From the NCBI GenBank assembly GCA_029959085.1, contig JARWIR010000018.1:17173001-17237000 (forward strand): 64,000 nucleotides of DNA, written 5' to 3'. A program made the position numbers and the translations under genes. This DNA comes from Nemophila menziesii (lineage: Eukaryota > Streptophyta > Magnoliopsida > Boraginales > Hydrophyllaceae). This document shows positions 19,971 through 30,073 of the stretch, piece after piece. Position 1 is the first letter of the stretch; each line of letters starts with the position of its first letter. The notes beneath the pieces were generated by a model that was not told the origin of the DNA, made no database searches, and saw only the letters and a program-made list of their open reading frames with translations.

Positions 19971-20024
19971 CATTTGAAATGGTTTTTTTTTTCTTTTGTC
20001 AAACCATTTGAAATGGTTTTTTTT
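19971..20024 (-). mobile_element. Possible LINE-tail micro-insertion upstream of PPR gene 2
   Basis: CATTTGAAATGG followed by a T run occurs at 19971 and again at 20005. The intervening bases, read on the minus strand, are GTTTGAC and then an A-rich run, resembling the GAC-plus-poly(A) ends of LINEs D and E. It lies 11 bases upstream of the PPR gene 2 ATG. The flanking T runs make the duplication edges uncertain. Confidence 0.45.
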
Positions 20025-20097
20025 GTCTTCGAGCAAAGCTGCTTATAATACTGGAACCAAATTATAAATAATTTTTGTTCTTAGTTAGTTAGGAATT

Positions 20098-20716
20098 TGT
20101 TATAAGAATCGCTTTATTAGTTAAATAAAAGTTGTTAATAGCTAAAGATACAGCTATATAAAGTATTTGTAATCACATTTTAAAATAATAAGAAAAATTC
20201 TCTTCCTTTATCTCGTTCGTCTCTTTATTATCTATCTTCTACTGAAGTTCAGCTTCTATGGCTATTCTTATCACTTCTTCATAGCATTTTACATGGGGAA
20301 ATATACTTCTGCACTACTCAACCTTCTCAAGTCAACTAAATCTCTAATGTAAGTCTGTAACAATGGCATCTAACACTTTCATCATTGAAGATTTCTCGAG
20401 CTCGTATTATCTTTATTCAAGTGAAAGCACAGAAGATTCCTTAGTATCTCAGGTTCTCACAGGAGACAATCTTTCTTGGTCAAGAGCGATTGATATCTCT
20501 CTTTTGGTCAAAAACAAGCTGGATTTCATCAATGGTGATATTGCTCAACCATCTTTAACTAATTGAGGACTTTTCTCTGCTTGGAAAGAGCCAACAACTT
20601 AGTCTTATCTTGGCTTCTCAATTCCATCTCCAAAGAAATTTGAGGTACTTTGTTATATGTCAATTCTTCTTATGATTTGTATAGTGAGATTAAGACGCAT
20701 TCTGCAAGAGTAATAG
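20098..20716 (+). mobile_element. Copia fragment: LTR-like leader and gag N-terminus
   Basis: TGTTATAAGAATCG at 20098 and a TATATAAAG at 20158 look like a copia LTR start and its TATA box. Downstream comes a gag N-terminus. The fragment stops where a second LTR (TGTTGAAATT) begins at 20717, so that element probably inserted into it. No primer-binding site was found. Confidence 0.55.
20363..20716 (+). pseudogene. Copia gag N-terminal fragment
   Basis: The open part 20363-20566 encodes MASNTFIIEDFSSSYYL and TGDNLSWSRAIDISLLVKNK, typical of the copia gag N-terminal domain. A TGA-ended frame is followed, in other frames, by remnants resembling the usual WLLNSISKEI segment (about 20570-20680). 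The gene is broken by frameshifts and truncated by the next LTR; no function is expected. Confidence 0.75.
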
Positions 20717-22408
20717 TGTTGAAATTATGTCCTAGCCCCGATCGTCTTGTAATGAATTGAATACAAGTGTTTACTGTACACGATAATAGTTATCCCGACA
20801 GTTTTGATTATGGAAATTGTTTCCTTGAATCTATGGCAAGCCTTTATGATTATGGTATTAATCTACATAATATAAAGGCAAATCCTTGATTAAGTTACGA
20901 ACTAGATATCATAAGGTGTTATGATAATAAGAATCTAGCTTATAGGACTTAATCTAAACTTGTTCTTAATCGTAGGATCATCGAGTTAGGACCTCGATGA
21001 TCTAGTTAGATTAATATGTAGCTAACAAGTAGTTATTGGATAAATATCGGTAGTTCTCGTTTACCGAGTTAGGTGCATAAATAATGCACATAGAGATGTG
21101 ATTATCGAACCGACTAAAAGTAGAGATTCCTAATGGTTAATTACCTTGAACTGTCAAGTAGGTTAATCTCTATAAGGATTTTTATACTTGTAATCCTTTG
21201 ACCTGAAATCATCACTATAGTTGTGTATGTGCTTGTTATGTTTTGATACTGGACTACTAGTGTGTGCTAGTCGAAAGGATATTGGACGTAGCTAAGTATA
21301 TATGCTCCTAGGGATGAGTCAAGATGGAATCTATTAACTCTAGGTAAAGAGTTTGAGCTCTACGATGTCATAAGATTATAACAATTGTATCGAATCCTTG
21401 GCCAAGGTGATAGAATGAATGAAGAAATGAGTTTCTTAGGGCATTCGTCAATCGTTGATAATCGACGTGTAACGTAGTTGATTTTCTAATGGGATTTGAC
21501 AGTTGTACCATATCCCAGGATGATCCGAAGCTGTAAAGATAGAGGGAATACATGTATGATTCTTCACCAGGTTTTTTGTACAGAGTTACTTCACGTTATC
21601 CGGTCATTGGGGAGTGTTGTTATACGCCAACCTCGATTAGTGGTTAATTTAATTAACTACTACCGGTTTAACGATGAACCCACGTAGTCGCACACTAACG
21701 AGTGAATTGTACTTGCTTCATGAAGTTAATTAATTTTATTATTAGATAATAAATATTAATTAATTATATACTTGGAATATTGGTATATTGATTTGCTAGC
21801 ATAAATTTATATTCTAATATAAGACCGATCTAAGGCAAAAGAGACAAAAAAAAGGGAAAAAGGTAATAGGTTCCTGGATTGAACCATGAACCTCTAGTAG
21901 TGTGAAATATGTCACTAACCGCTAGGCTAGTCAAGTCTTCTTATATAATGTAAAATGGCCAAGTCCACTTCAGAAGTGGGTAGTGGACCAAATTATTAAG
22001 ATAATTAGTTTTCATTATACGTTCCTAACTTTTGGCTTTTCCACTTCTTGGCTTTTCATTTTTTCTTCAAGAGTTAATATATGTATGATGAGAAATCAAT
22101 ATATACATGTAACTTCTTTTCAGTTTTTCTCTCTTGGAAACTCTCTTGAAAAAACACAGGAGATAGAAGGTATCTCTCCAAATCAGAATGATTCTGAAAG
22201 CAAAATCAAACTCGGTGTGCAAAGCGTGGAGGCTTCAAATCTTTGAAGCTAGAATTTGACAATTCGATTCTCACACAACGGCTTAAGGTATGTAATCGTT
22301 ATTATACTTTGTTTTAAATTTTTAAATCGCAATTAGATTATCTATTAGGATTGCAATTTCTATTTTCCGATGTATTATATGTGATATAATCGTTATTGCA
22401 TTTCTTCA
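20717..22408 (+). repeat. 5' LTR of an LTR retrotransposon (about 1.69 kb)
   Basis: It begins TGTTGAAATT and ends TTCTTCA two bases before a primer-binding site, giving TG...CA borders. No copy of its 5' end was found further downstream in the window, so the 3' LTR is missing or lies outside. The LTR holds no convincing ORF. Confidence 0.75.
21870..21945 (-). other. tRNA-like segment inside the LTR
   Basis: On the minus strand this reads TAGCCTAGCGGTTAGTG, similar to a pol III A box, and about 35 bases later GGTTCAATCC, similar to a B box. A complete cloverleaf could not be drawn. It may be a SINE head or a decayed tRNA sequence that became part of the LTR. Confidence 0.35.
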
Positions 22409-22410
22409 AT

Positions 22411-22423
22411 TGGTATCAGAGTC
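22411..22423 (+). promoter_or_regulatory. Primer-binding site complementary to initiator tRNA-Met
   Basis: TGGTATCAGAGTC follows the LTR by two bases. TGGTATCAGAGC is the usual plant site for priming by the 3' end of initiator tRNA-Met; the last position differs by one inserted T. It fixes the LTR boundary and the element's orientation. Confidence 0.85.
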
Positions 22424-23003
22424 AATTGTTGCGATTTAGGAATTTAAACCTGATATTATATGATAATATATGAAATTTTGTCAAGGGTTTATATACAAAT
22501 ATGATTTTTGTATTTTATGAATTGATATTTATTGATGATTTTGATCATTCAATTTAATATTAATGAAATAAATTTGATGAGTTAAGCAGTATCCGTCGCA
22601 GCTGTTTTTGTTTAATAAGCAGTATTGAAATTCGTTTCTATTACATTACTTTTGCTCCGTGAGAAGAAAAAAAATGGTTGCTGCTTGTTTGGCAGCTAAA
22701 ACAGGTACTGAAAGTTTTTTCCACGTTATTCGCATATGATGTATTCTCTTTGAAACAAATATAAATGATACACTATGCTTGGTAAATGGTTTACTGATTA
22801 TAGTTACTTGATTGATTCTAATATCTCAGTATTGGAGATAAGCTTTATTGGTGATGTTTTTCTTTTTAGATTCGATTAACAAATTAAAAGAAAAATAGTG
22901 ATTGCCTGCTTCTATTTGATAGATCATAATATAGTTTTATGATTACTTTTTAGATTGAAAAAAAAAAGGAAATTGTTTTCTTTTATATCGTCCACTAATA
23001 TTG
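22424..23003 (+). mobile_element. Non-coding interior of the LTR element, left part
   Basis: About 580 bases of AT-rich sequence after the primer-binding site with no gag-like reading frame. It continues after LINE B at 28864. The element therefore looks like a non-autonomous large derivative (LARD-like). Confidence 0.5.
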
Positions 23004-23201
23004 AGATCATATTATTGATCGAACGGAACCGGACGAATTCTCTCTTCTCTCTCTAGAATTAGGCCTTTCTTTTCTCTCTCTTAGGGTTAAAGTTCTTTTG
23101 GTCTGAAAATCTTTGTTACACCGCCTTCTTCATCAGCACGGCAAGGCAAAGGAGCCACACGGCTTTATTTCTCTCTCGTCTTCAAAAGGTGTATAATTGG
23201 A

Positions 23202-24050
23202 ATGGGTATTTCAACTGATGGGATTCAGATTTTAGAAAAAGAAACCACAGGAGGCAAAACAAGATCGGGACATCAGCAAACAAAAAATATCAATCCATCA
23301 AGACCTTTCCAAGCAGAATATTGTCGAATCTATACAGCTAAAGCACATACTAGAATAATAGAGAATCAATCTGAGAAAGGATGGATTAAGGTTAGTACAG
23401 GGGTTTATTTTCCTTCCATAGATGAATCTCACAAGATCGATCGAGGCCCACAAAAGAAAATTCTGGACTTTGATCTGATAGAATCTCGATCTACACATCC
23501 CAATTGGAGTCCGGAATTGATTAGGATAACGAGAACTTTCATTATGGAAAATCTTACCTGTTGCGTTAATTGGAATATTAGGGAATCTAGTTTAGGTTCT
23601 AAGAGGATAACTACTAATAGATCCAACAATAAGTGGATTAAATCTCTTCCAAAGCCTTTTGGATTACCGCCGATGGAAGCTGGAAAGATTAAATGGGCCT
23701 GTGACAATACTAGGCTGGACATAAAATGGCAGACCAATACTATAACGCGATCCAAAGGAAAAGGTGATTTGGGAGATCAATCTCGCTGTGACTTTTATGT
23801 GCGAATCGTTTCTCTTAAAGACTGTAACAAGTGCAAAGACGTTCTGCTGAATGTCTCAAAGACAGTGATGTTTTGGGGTGAAAATGGAGGTAAACAAATG
23901 ATAACTGTTGGAGCTGGTTCGTGCAGTAGAGGTAACATTTCAGGTATGGACAGAGTTTGGACAAGAAATGGGGTAAATGACAATAGAGGATTGGAGAAAC
24001 AAACAATCCTAAGTGTTTTGGGAGCATTAATTCTAACAAGATGGTTATAA
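23202..24050 (+). CDS. LINE B leader ORF of unknown function (282 aa)
   Basis: I do not recognise a domain. It starts 180 bases from the 5' end of the element with MGISTDGI. LINE C has MGVSSDGI at almost the same distance (about 175 bases) from its own 5' end. Further on, GWIKVSTG here and GWLKQESK in LINE C sit in similar places. The rest is basic with several Cys (residues about 120-215) but has no regular zinc motif. In LINE C the equivalent frame runs into ORF1; here it ends before the surviving ORF1 piece. It could be the N-terminus of an ORF1 shortened by internal deletion, or a separate leader protein. Confidence 0.5.
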   Translation: MGISTDGIQILEKETTGGKTRSGHQQTKNINPSRPFQAEYCRIYTAKAHTRIIENQSEKGWIKVSTGVYFPSIDESHKIDRGPQKKILDFDLIESRSTHPNWSPELIRITRTFIMENLTCCVNWNIRESSLGSKRITTNRSNNKWIKSLPKPFGLPPMEAGKIKWACDNTRLDIKWQTNTITRSKGKGDLGDQSRCDFYVRIVSLKDCNKCKDVLLNVSKTVMFWGENGGKQMITVGAGSCSRGNISGMDRVWTRNGVNDNRGLEKQTILSVLGALILTRWL

Positions 24051-24090
24051 GATTATATGAAGGTTTACAGTATCTTTATGTTGTTACTCA

Positions 24091-24198
24091 GATGGCCATC
24101 GATCTTATGAATAAGATGACAACTATTGCATATGGGGGTTCTCAGACGGCCATCGATCTTAGGAAGAAAATGACAATTACAGCATATAGGGGCACATG
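24091..24198 (+). repeat. Two-unit tandem repeat, 54-bp period
   Basis: GGCCATCGATCTTA occurs in units beginning at 24091 and 24145, with diverged continuation (AAxATGACAAxTxxxGCATAT). It lies between the leader ORF and the ORF1 remnant, where LINE C has the main body of ORF1. Confidence 0.7.
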
Positions 24199-24247
24199 TA
24201 ACGTAGGGAAAACCTTGTTCTTATGAGGTTTTAAGAAATTAAGAGTT

Positions 24248-24685
24248 GTGAATAATGAAGAAAGAGAGCTGAGGTTTGGAACAGCTGATAAGGAGCAACT
24301 GAGAGGGAAGGTTCAATCTGTAGGTGGAGTGGAAAAACTGAGAATTATTAATCCAGTTGAGGACTTTGTTAACAATAATCAGTTTAGTGTCTTAATTGGA
24401 CAAGAAGAGGAAGCATTAGATAAAGGAGAGAAGCAAGGGCAAAGTACATCAAGAGATGGCGATCTTTCAAGATTGATTGATGAATACGAATCCCAATTCG
24501 AGCCTAAGGAGGAAGATGGTGACAGTTTCGAACAAAGTGAGAATTATTTTGAAAAGATTTATGAAGGTGGAGGTGAGGATGATGATATGAATTTTAAGTA
24601 TCAGGATGCTAATGATGACATGTATGGAGAAGAGGAGGTAAGTAAAGGAGGCGGCAACTCCTCAAAAGCCGCGGGTTTTACATGA
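24248..24685 (+). pseudogene. LINE B ORF1, C-terminal remnant
   Basis: The 145-residue frame matches the C-terminal part of LINE C ORF1 (PVEDFVNNNQF, then SQFEPKEED, SENYFEK, DMNFKYQDA). The DUF4283 and CCHC regions that precede it in LINE C are missing, so an internal deletion removed most of ORF1. The stop overlaps the ORF2 ATG as ATGA at 24682-24685, as in the other LINEs here. Confidence 0.8.
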
Positions 24686-24954
24686 CGACGATATATTGGA
24701 ATGTCCAAGGTGTACGAGCCCCTTTGACATTGACTCGCTTAAGCTCGTTGAATATTAGATATCGTCCTGGAGTTTTGGTCTGTTGTGAAACAATGCTGCG
24801 AGAAGAGGATTCTCAAAGCATTGTTAGAAGATTAGGTTTTGAGCAGTCCTTTTGTGTTGACCCCCTGGAAAAGCTTTCCATTCTTGTGGGTTTCTGGTTT
24901 TGTGGCATTCTTTTGTATGCCTTGATGTCATTTTGGCTTGCAACTCGTTTGTAA
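24682..24954 (+). pseudogene. LINE B ORF2 fragment 1: endonuclease N-terminus
   Basis: It begins TIYWNVQGVRAPLTL, the first strand of the AP-type endonuclease, with the metal-binding region VLVCCETM following. By comparison with LINE C the reading frame is lost at about 24861-24866, in a CCCCCT run, consistent with a one-base deletion. From there the correct protein continues in the frame that contains 24900. Confidence 0.85.
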
Positions 24955-26918
24955 TAGTTAGAATTAATGACCTTTCCTCTTGCTACTTTATGGTTTTCAT
25001 TCATGCACCAAATGATTATAATGACAGGAGAAACATAAGAGAAGAAATCACAAGGTGGAGTAGTGATATAAAGGACCCATGGATGATCATGGGTGATTTC
25101 AATGACATACTTAACATGAATGAAAAACAAAGTCAAAACCCCGCTAACATGACACATATCAATGATTTCGTTAACTTTACTTCTACTAATTCACTTATGG
25201 AAATTAAATCTAACGGATGTTTTTTTACTTGGTCAAACAGGATGGAGGGTGACAAACACGTCAAGACAAGAATCGATAGGGGACTAGCAACATACGAATG
25301 GACCAAATTATTCCCAAGATCGCAGATTTTTGTACCTCCTGCTATCGGGTCGGATCATTCTCCTCTCATTCTCCACTTTGATTTTAATATGAAAATTGGG
25401 TGCAAGTTTTTTAAATATGAAACTAGGTGGTTAGATCATAACGAATGCAAAGACGTCATTGAAACAAGTTGGAATAAAAAAAACCATAATAACCCCATGA
25501 CCAATCTAATCATTAGGAGAGAAAATACAAAAAAAGACCTTAGTAAGTGGAGTATTAAGATTTTCAGGAATCATGAAACCAACATAAAAAAATTCCAAGA
25601 AATGTTGACTTTCCTTAATAATTGCTCCCCAACAAACAATAACATTAACGAGGAAAAGGAAATAAAAAAATAAATAAAAGAAGAATATGAAAAAGAGGAA
25701 AAATATTGGTACGATAGGTTTAGACAAAACTGGTTATTATATGGAGATAAAAATACCAAATATATTCATATGGCCACGATTCAGAGAAGGAAACATAATA
25801 GAGTAACACGCATTAGAAACGAGATGGGGGATTGGGAAGAAAGTAATGAGGGAATTAATAACTGCTTTCAAAATTTCTACACCGACCTTTTTTTAGATAG
25901 ACCTACAAACCCAACAGATATGGATAAAGCAGTACAATATGTTAGGCCATGTATAACGAATGAAATAAATGACGAAATCACAAAACAACCCAGTATAGAG
26001 GAAACTGAGAATGCTATAACTGAGCTTTCAGCTTCTAAGGCCCCAGGCCCCGATGGATTGAACGGGAAATTCTACAAAGAATTCTGGGATATCATCAAAA
26101 ATGATGTCCTTAAAGTTATTTTTGATTTTTTTGAGTTTAATATTTCTATCGAAAAAATTAATGACACTCTTATTACACTTATACCCAAAAGGGATACCCA
26201 AGAAAACCTTGGGGACTTTAGACCTATCTCTTGTGTCAATTTCATTTATAAGATTATAGCGAAAATTCTATCCAACAGGCTCAGAAACATTATGAATGAC
26301 ATTATCTCTCCGACACAGTCAGCGTTTATTAAAGGGAGAGCTATACAGGATAATATCATCATAGCACAGGAAATTTCTTTCTTTATGAACAAAAAAAGGA
26401 GAAATAAGAAACATATGGCTGCTATAAAGATAGATATGAGGAAAGCGTACGACCAGGTAAAATGGGACTTTATTATCCTCATTCTAAAAAAAATGGGTTT
26501 CTGTGACACTTGGATCAATTGGATTAAAAATTGTATTACTACAGTATCTTTTAATATTAACCTTAACGGGGAACGACTCACAAAATTTAATGCAGGTCGA
26601 GGTCTTAGACAAGGGGACCCCTTGTCTCCATTCCTCTTTTCTATCATGACGGAAGCTTTGATCACCCTTATCAACCACAAGGTTGAGGAGGGTGAAATTA
26701 AGGGTATTCAAATTAACAGGAATTGTCCCATCACCTCTCACCTTCTTTTTGCAGATGACTCATTGTTTTTTCTGAATATAGAAGATACGAATTTGGAATG
26801 CTTTAAAGAATGCCTCGATACCTACTGCGAGGGCTCAGGTCAAAGTATTAACCTACATAAATCATCCATTCTTTTCAGTAAAGAAACTACTAGAAGATCA
26901 CAAAAACGTTGTTACTGA
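24900..26918 (+). pseudogene. LINE B ORF2 fragment 2: endonuclease to RT core
   Basis: It contains GDFNDIL and GSDHSPLIL of the endonuclease, then RT motifs APGPDGLNGKF, FRPISCVNFIYKI, IDMRKAYDQVKWDF, GLRQGDPLSPF and the catalytic FADD. A premature TAA at 25671-25673 interrupts it, and the frame reopens directly. A second frameshift lies at about 26890-26925. The gene is dead, but the catalytic motifs are still readable. Confidence 0.88.
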
Positions 26919-26928
26919 TACATTAAAA

Positions 26929-28797
26929 ATGAAAGAAACAACAAATTTAGGCTCTTATCTGGGCATTCCACTATGTCACAAAAGATCTAAAGTGGAGTCA
27001 TTAGAATGGATCGCGGAGAAAGTGTTCAAACATACGGAGGGACGGAAAGCCGAACTTCTTTCCGGGGGAGGGAAAGAGGTTCTAATAAAAGCCATCCTCC
27101 AAGCTATTCCTAACTATTATATGTCAATCTTTGCTTTTCCAGTTGCTTTTTGTAACAGGTTAATCTCGGCTATCTCAAATTTTTGGTGGAACTCAGGTGA
27201 GAAAAATAGGATACACTGGCTTGCATGGGAAAAAGTAGCTGTTGGGAAACTCATAGACGGACTAGGTTTCAAGGATTTCAAAAGAATGAACACGACACTT
27301 CTGGGAGCTCAGGCATGGAAACTGATACACAACCAAACTACACTAGCTGCCAAATTGTTAAAAGGTATTTATTTTCCCAAAACGTCATTTTGAAATTGTA
27401 AACTAAAGCAAAGCAGAACATGGAGTTGGGCCAGCCTTATTGAAGGACGGGACTTTATCAAAAAACATGGAATACATATAGTTGGGAATGGGGAGAACAT
27501 GAATATATGGGAGGACAAATGGATAGATACAGAATGGAAAATAGAAAAACCAAATAACTACAAGATTGAAAAAGTAAGTGAACTATTTAGTCAAAATGAG
27601 TTGAAATGGGATTTAGAACTACTCGATGATCTATTCCCGAAACCTATCATCCCACTCATAAAAAGAATTAGACTACATGAAATGCCTCAAGAGGATAGAT
27701 ATGTTTGGCCTTATTCAAAGGAAGGGACGTATAACACAAAGACAGAGTACAAAATCATTACCGAAGAGTATATTGCTAAGAAACCAAACACTTCAACAAA
27801 CAGTAATAAACAAAACCCAGAAGTCTGGAATACTATATGGAAATCAAATATACCTAAGAAGATCAAATTATTTATGTGGAGAGCGGTTAATAATGCTCTT
27901 CCTACCAAAGAAAACCTGAAAAAAAGAAAATGCTCAGAAACCAAGAAATGCCCTTGGTGCAGGAAAGACAATGAGACAGTTGAGCACCTGTTGTTAACTT
28001 GTAAGATGTGTAAAGAGATCTGGGCTGGAATACCACTCCGGATCCGAATAGGGGAGGAACTGAAAGAGACTATTGATAACTGGTTTTTAAATATAATCAA
28101 AGCCTATAAGGAAGAAGGATGGGATGAGGGGGTGGTAAGAGACCTAATTATGATAAATCTATGGAATATTTGGAAAGGGAAAATGAAGGCGATAGAAGGA
28201 GACAATCTCATAAGAAACACAACTAAACTCATCGAAGAAGTTCATGGCATCAATTGGAAAGACTTCAACAATTGCAAGAAATTCAAGGAAAATAGGCAAA
28301 TAGAGACAACCGATCAAGAAGAGGAAGAAACTAATGAAGTAGAAATTCACTGTGACGCAGCGTTTAAGAACAAGTATGAACCTACAGGTTTAGCAGTGAT
28401 CATTACACAGTTTCCGGATAAAACGATAACTAAATATAGCGGGATGGCAGATTGTAACTCAATAGTTGAAGGTGAAGCACTAGCGGTCCTCAACGGAGTT
28501 GAAGCATTCAATATACACCCGGATAAAAAAACGGTCATTTTGTCAGACAACCTTGAAGTTATTCAAGGTATCAAGCAGGTGTCAGCAGCAGGTTGGGCTA
28601 TTCAACCTATTCTTCGCAATATTATCCACAAGGCGAATGGGAGTGCTTTCTTGAAGTTTAAACACATCAAGAGGAACCTCAACTGTATCGCGGATAGGGT
28701 TGCTAAAGAAGTTAGGCACGGGGCGTTGAAGGATCGGGAGACGACTACTTGTCATCCCGATTTATCAAATAAATTATGTAAATTAGGAATTGGTTAG
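26929..28797 (+). pseudogene. LINE B ORF2 fragment 3: RT thumb, zinc region, RNase H
   Basis: It continues with LGSYLGIPLCHKRSKVESLEW and is interrupted by TGA at 27391-27393, after which the same frame is open to 28797. It contains the zf-RVT Cys/His cluster (CPWCRKDNETVEHLLLTC) and an RNase H with acidic positions in HCDAAF, EGEALAVL, LSDNLE and IADRVAKE. It ends KLGIG, as LINE C does. Confidence 0.88.
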
Positions 28798-28810
28798 ACG
28801 ATTTTCTTTT

Positions 28811-28824
28811 GGTGCAACGGCACC
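28811..28824 (+). other. LINE B 3' UTR hairpin
   Basis: GGTGC, loop AACG, GCACC, 11 bases before GTCC and the poly(A). LINE C has a different-sequence but equally paired stem at the matching place. Confidence 0.6.
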
Positions 28825-29023
28825 TTCCGATGTCCAAAAAAAAAAAAGATCATATTATTGATCAAAAGAGAAGGCTTTGGTTTTAAAGTGCAGTCGTACA
28901 GTTTTTTTTGTTTAAAGTAAATAGAAGGAAGAGGACTTATGGTATATACAGTCGAGTTGAAGAGTTGCCATGTTATGGTTTGAACACTTAATATTTTTGT
29001 AAGATGTCTTTATAATATACATT

Positions 29024-29025
<2 letters not shown>

Positions 29026-29085
<60 letters not shown>
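29026..29085. repeat. (AT)30 microsatellite
   Basis: An uninterrupted alternating AT run of 60 bases. Confidence 0.97.
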
Positions 29086-29088
<3 letters not shown>

Positions 29089-29422
29089 ATATTTATATTA
29101 TTGAATTTTGATTCGATAATTTTATTATTGAAATTTGATTCAATAATTTAAGACAAAAATAAATTTACGAAACTGTAAGATTTGTATCGATTGAACAAAT
29201 CCATCATTCGGCTATTGTAGTCATTTTTTCGGTAAGTGTTAGTTGTGCACTTCACACCGTTTTGAACGCTGCTTCCGCTCCAAAATTTAGGATTATGGAT
29301 CCTAAATATTCCCACTTGATAATTAAAAAATTATTGAGTTTATTAAACGAAATATAAGATATTATGTGATACTTGTTCATCGCAAATAGAGTTTCAAATT
29401 TGTTATGTTTACAAGTTTTGAT

Positions 29423-29790
29423 CTGACTACCAGGTGGACTTGTAGTTCGAGTACAAATTATAAACCTCTGTATTGTTTGATAATAGGGTTTACTTATTAA
29501 TTTCACGTTTTTAGTCTGGACTACCCAGAGGATGTGGTATTAATAACATCCGATTATAGGATGGATTAACTCAACAAAACTAAATAGAAACGACCTGACT
29601 ACCAGGGGCTAAATAGTTTTGAGTCTCTTATTTTATATGATAAAATTGGTAACGTACCACACTTTAATTATGAGTGAGAAACTACCTGACTACCAGGGGG
29701 CTCATTCATGTCTTAAAGTTTTCATTCTTCACTTTAAATATGCGTGAGAACTGACCTGACTACCAGGGGGCTCATTCATGTGTTAAAGTT
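29423..29790 (+). repeat. CTGACTACCAGG repeat cluster
   Basis: CTGACTACCAGG occurs at 29423, 29595, 29686 and 29756, with a decayed form near 29513. The last two units are 70 bases apart and also share GGGGCTCATTCATGT. No ORF spans them. Confidence 0.75.
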
Positions 29791-30073
29791 TCCAATTATA
29801 TATCTCTTAGATAACAGTCCATATCTTTGAAAGTTATATAATAGTGTTCCTAAAGCGTTGTTCCCTATTCCTTCCTATGATTAGATTTCCCGATATTTCT
29901 GCGAAATCACTTCTCAAATAATCACAAGTTGGTTGTAATCTCAAGATTTATGACCGCAACTTGAGAGTCTTTCTTATGCACATAAGACTCATTGATATAC
30001 TCAATGAGCTATTGACCAAAGTCTCTCTTGAGGATGAATAGAATGTATATGATGCATGTGGTGTCGCCTAGGG

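Larger units (their letters stand above)
23021..28847 (+). mobile_element. LINE B, full-length but decayed, nested in the LTR element
   Basis: The target duplication GATCATATTATTGATC lies at 23005-23020 and 28848-28863 (17 bases if the preceding A is counted), so both ends are defined: a CT-rich 5' UTR and a GTCC plus poly(A) 3' end. It contains a leader ORF, a C-terminal piece of ORF1 and a broken ORF2. It is the same subfamily as LINE C but lacks most of ORF1, including the zinc knuckle. Confidence 0.92.
28864..30073 (+). mobile_element. Non-coding interior of the LTR element, right part
   Basis: This is sequence on the far side of LINE B, presumed to continue the host LTR element. It has no ORF of note. 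It contains the AT microsatellite and a family of CTGACTACCAGG repeats. Where the element ends is unclear. Confidence 0.4.
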
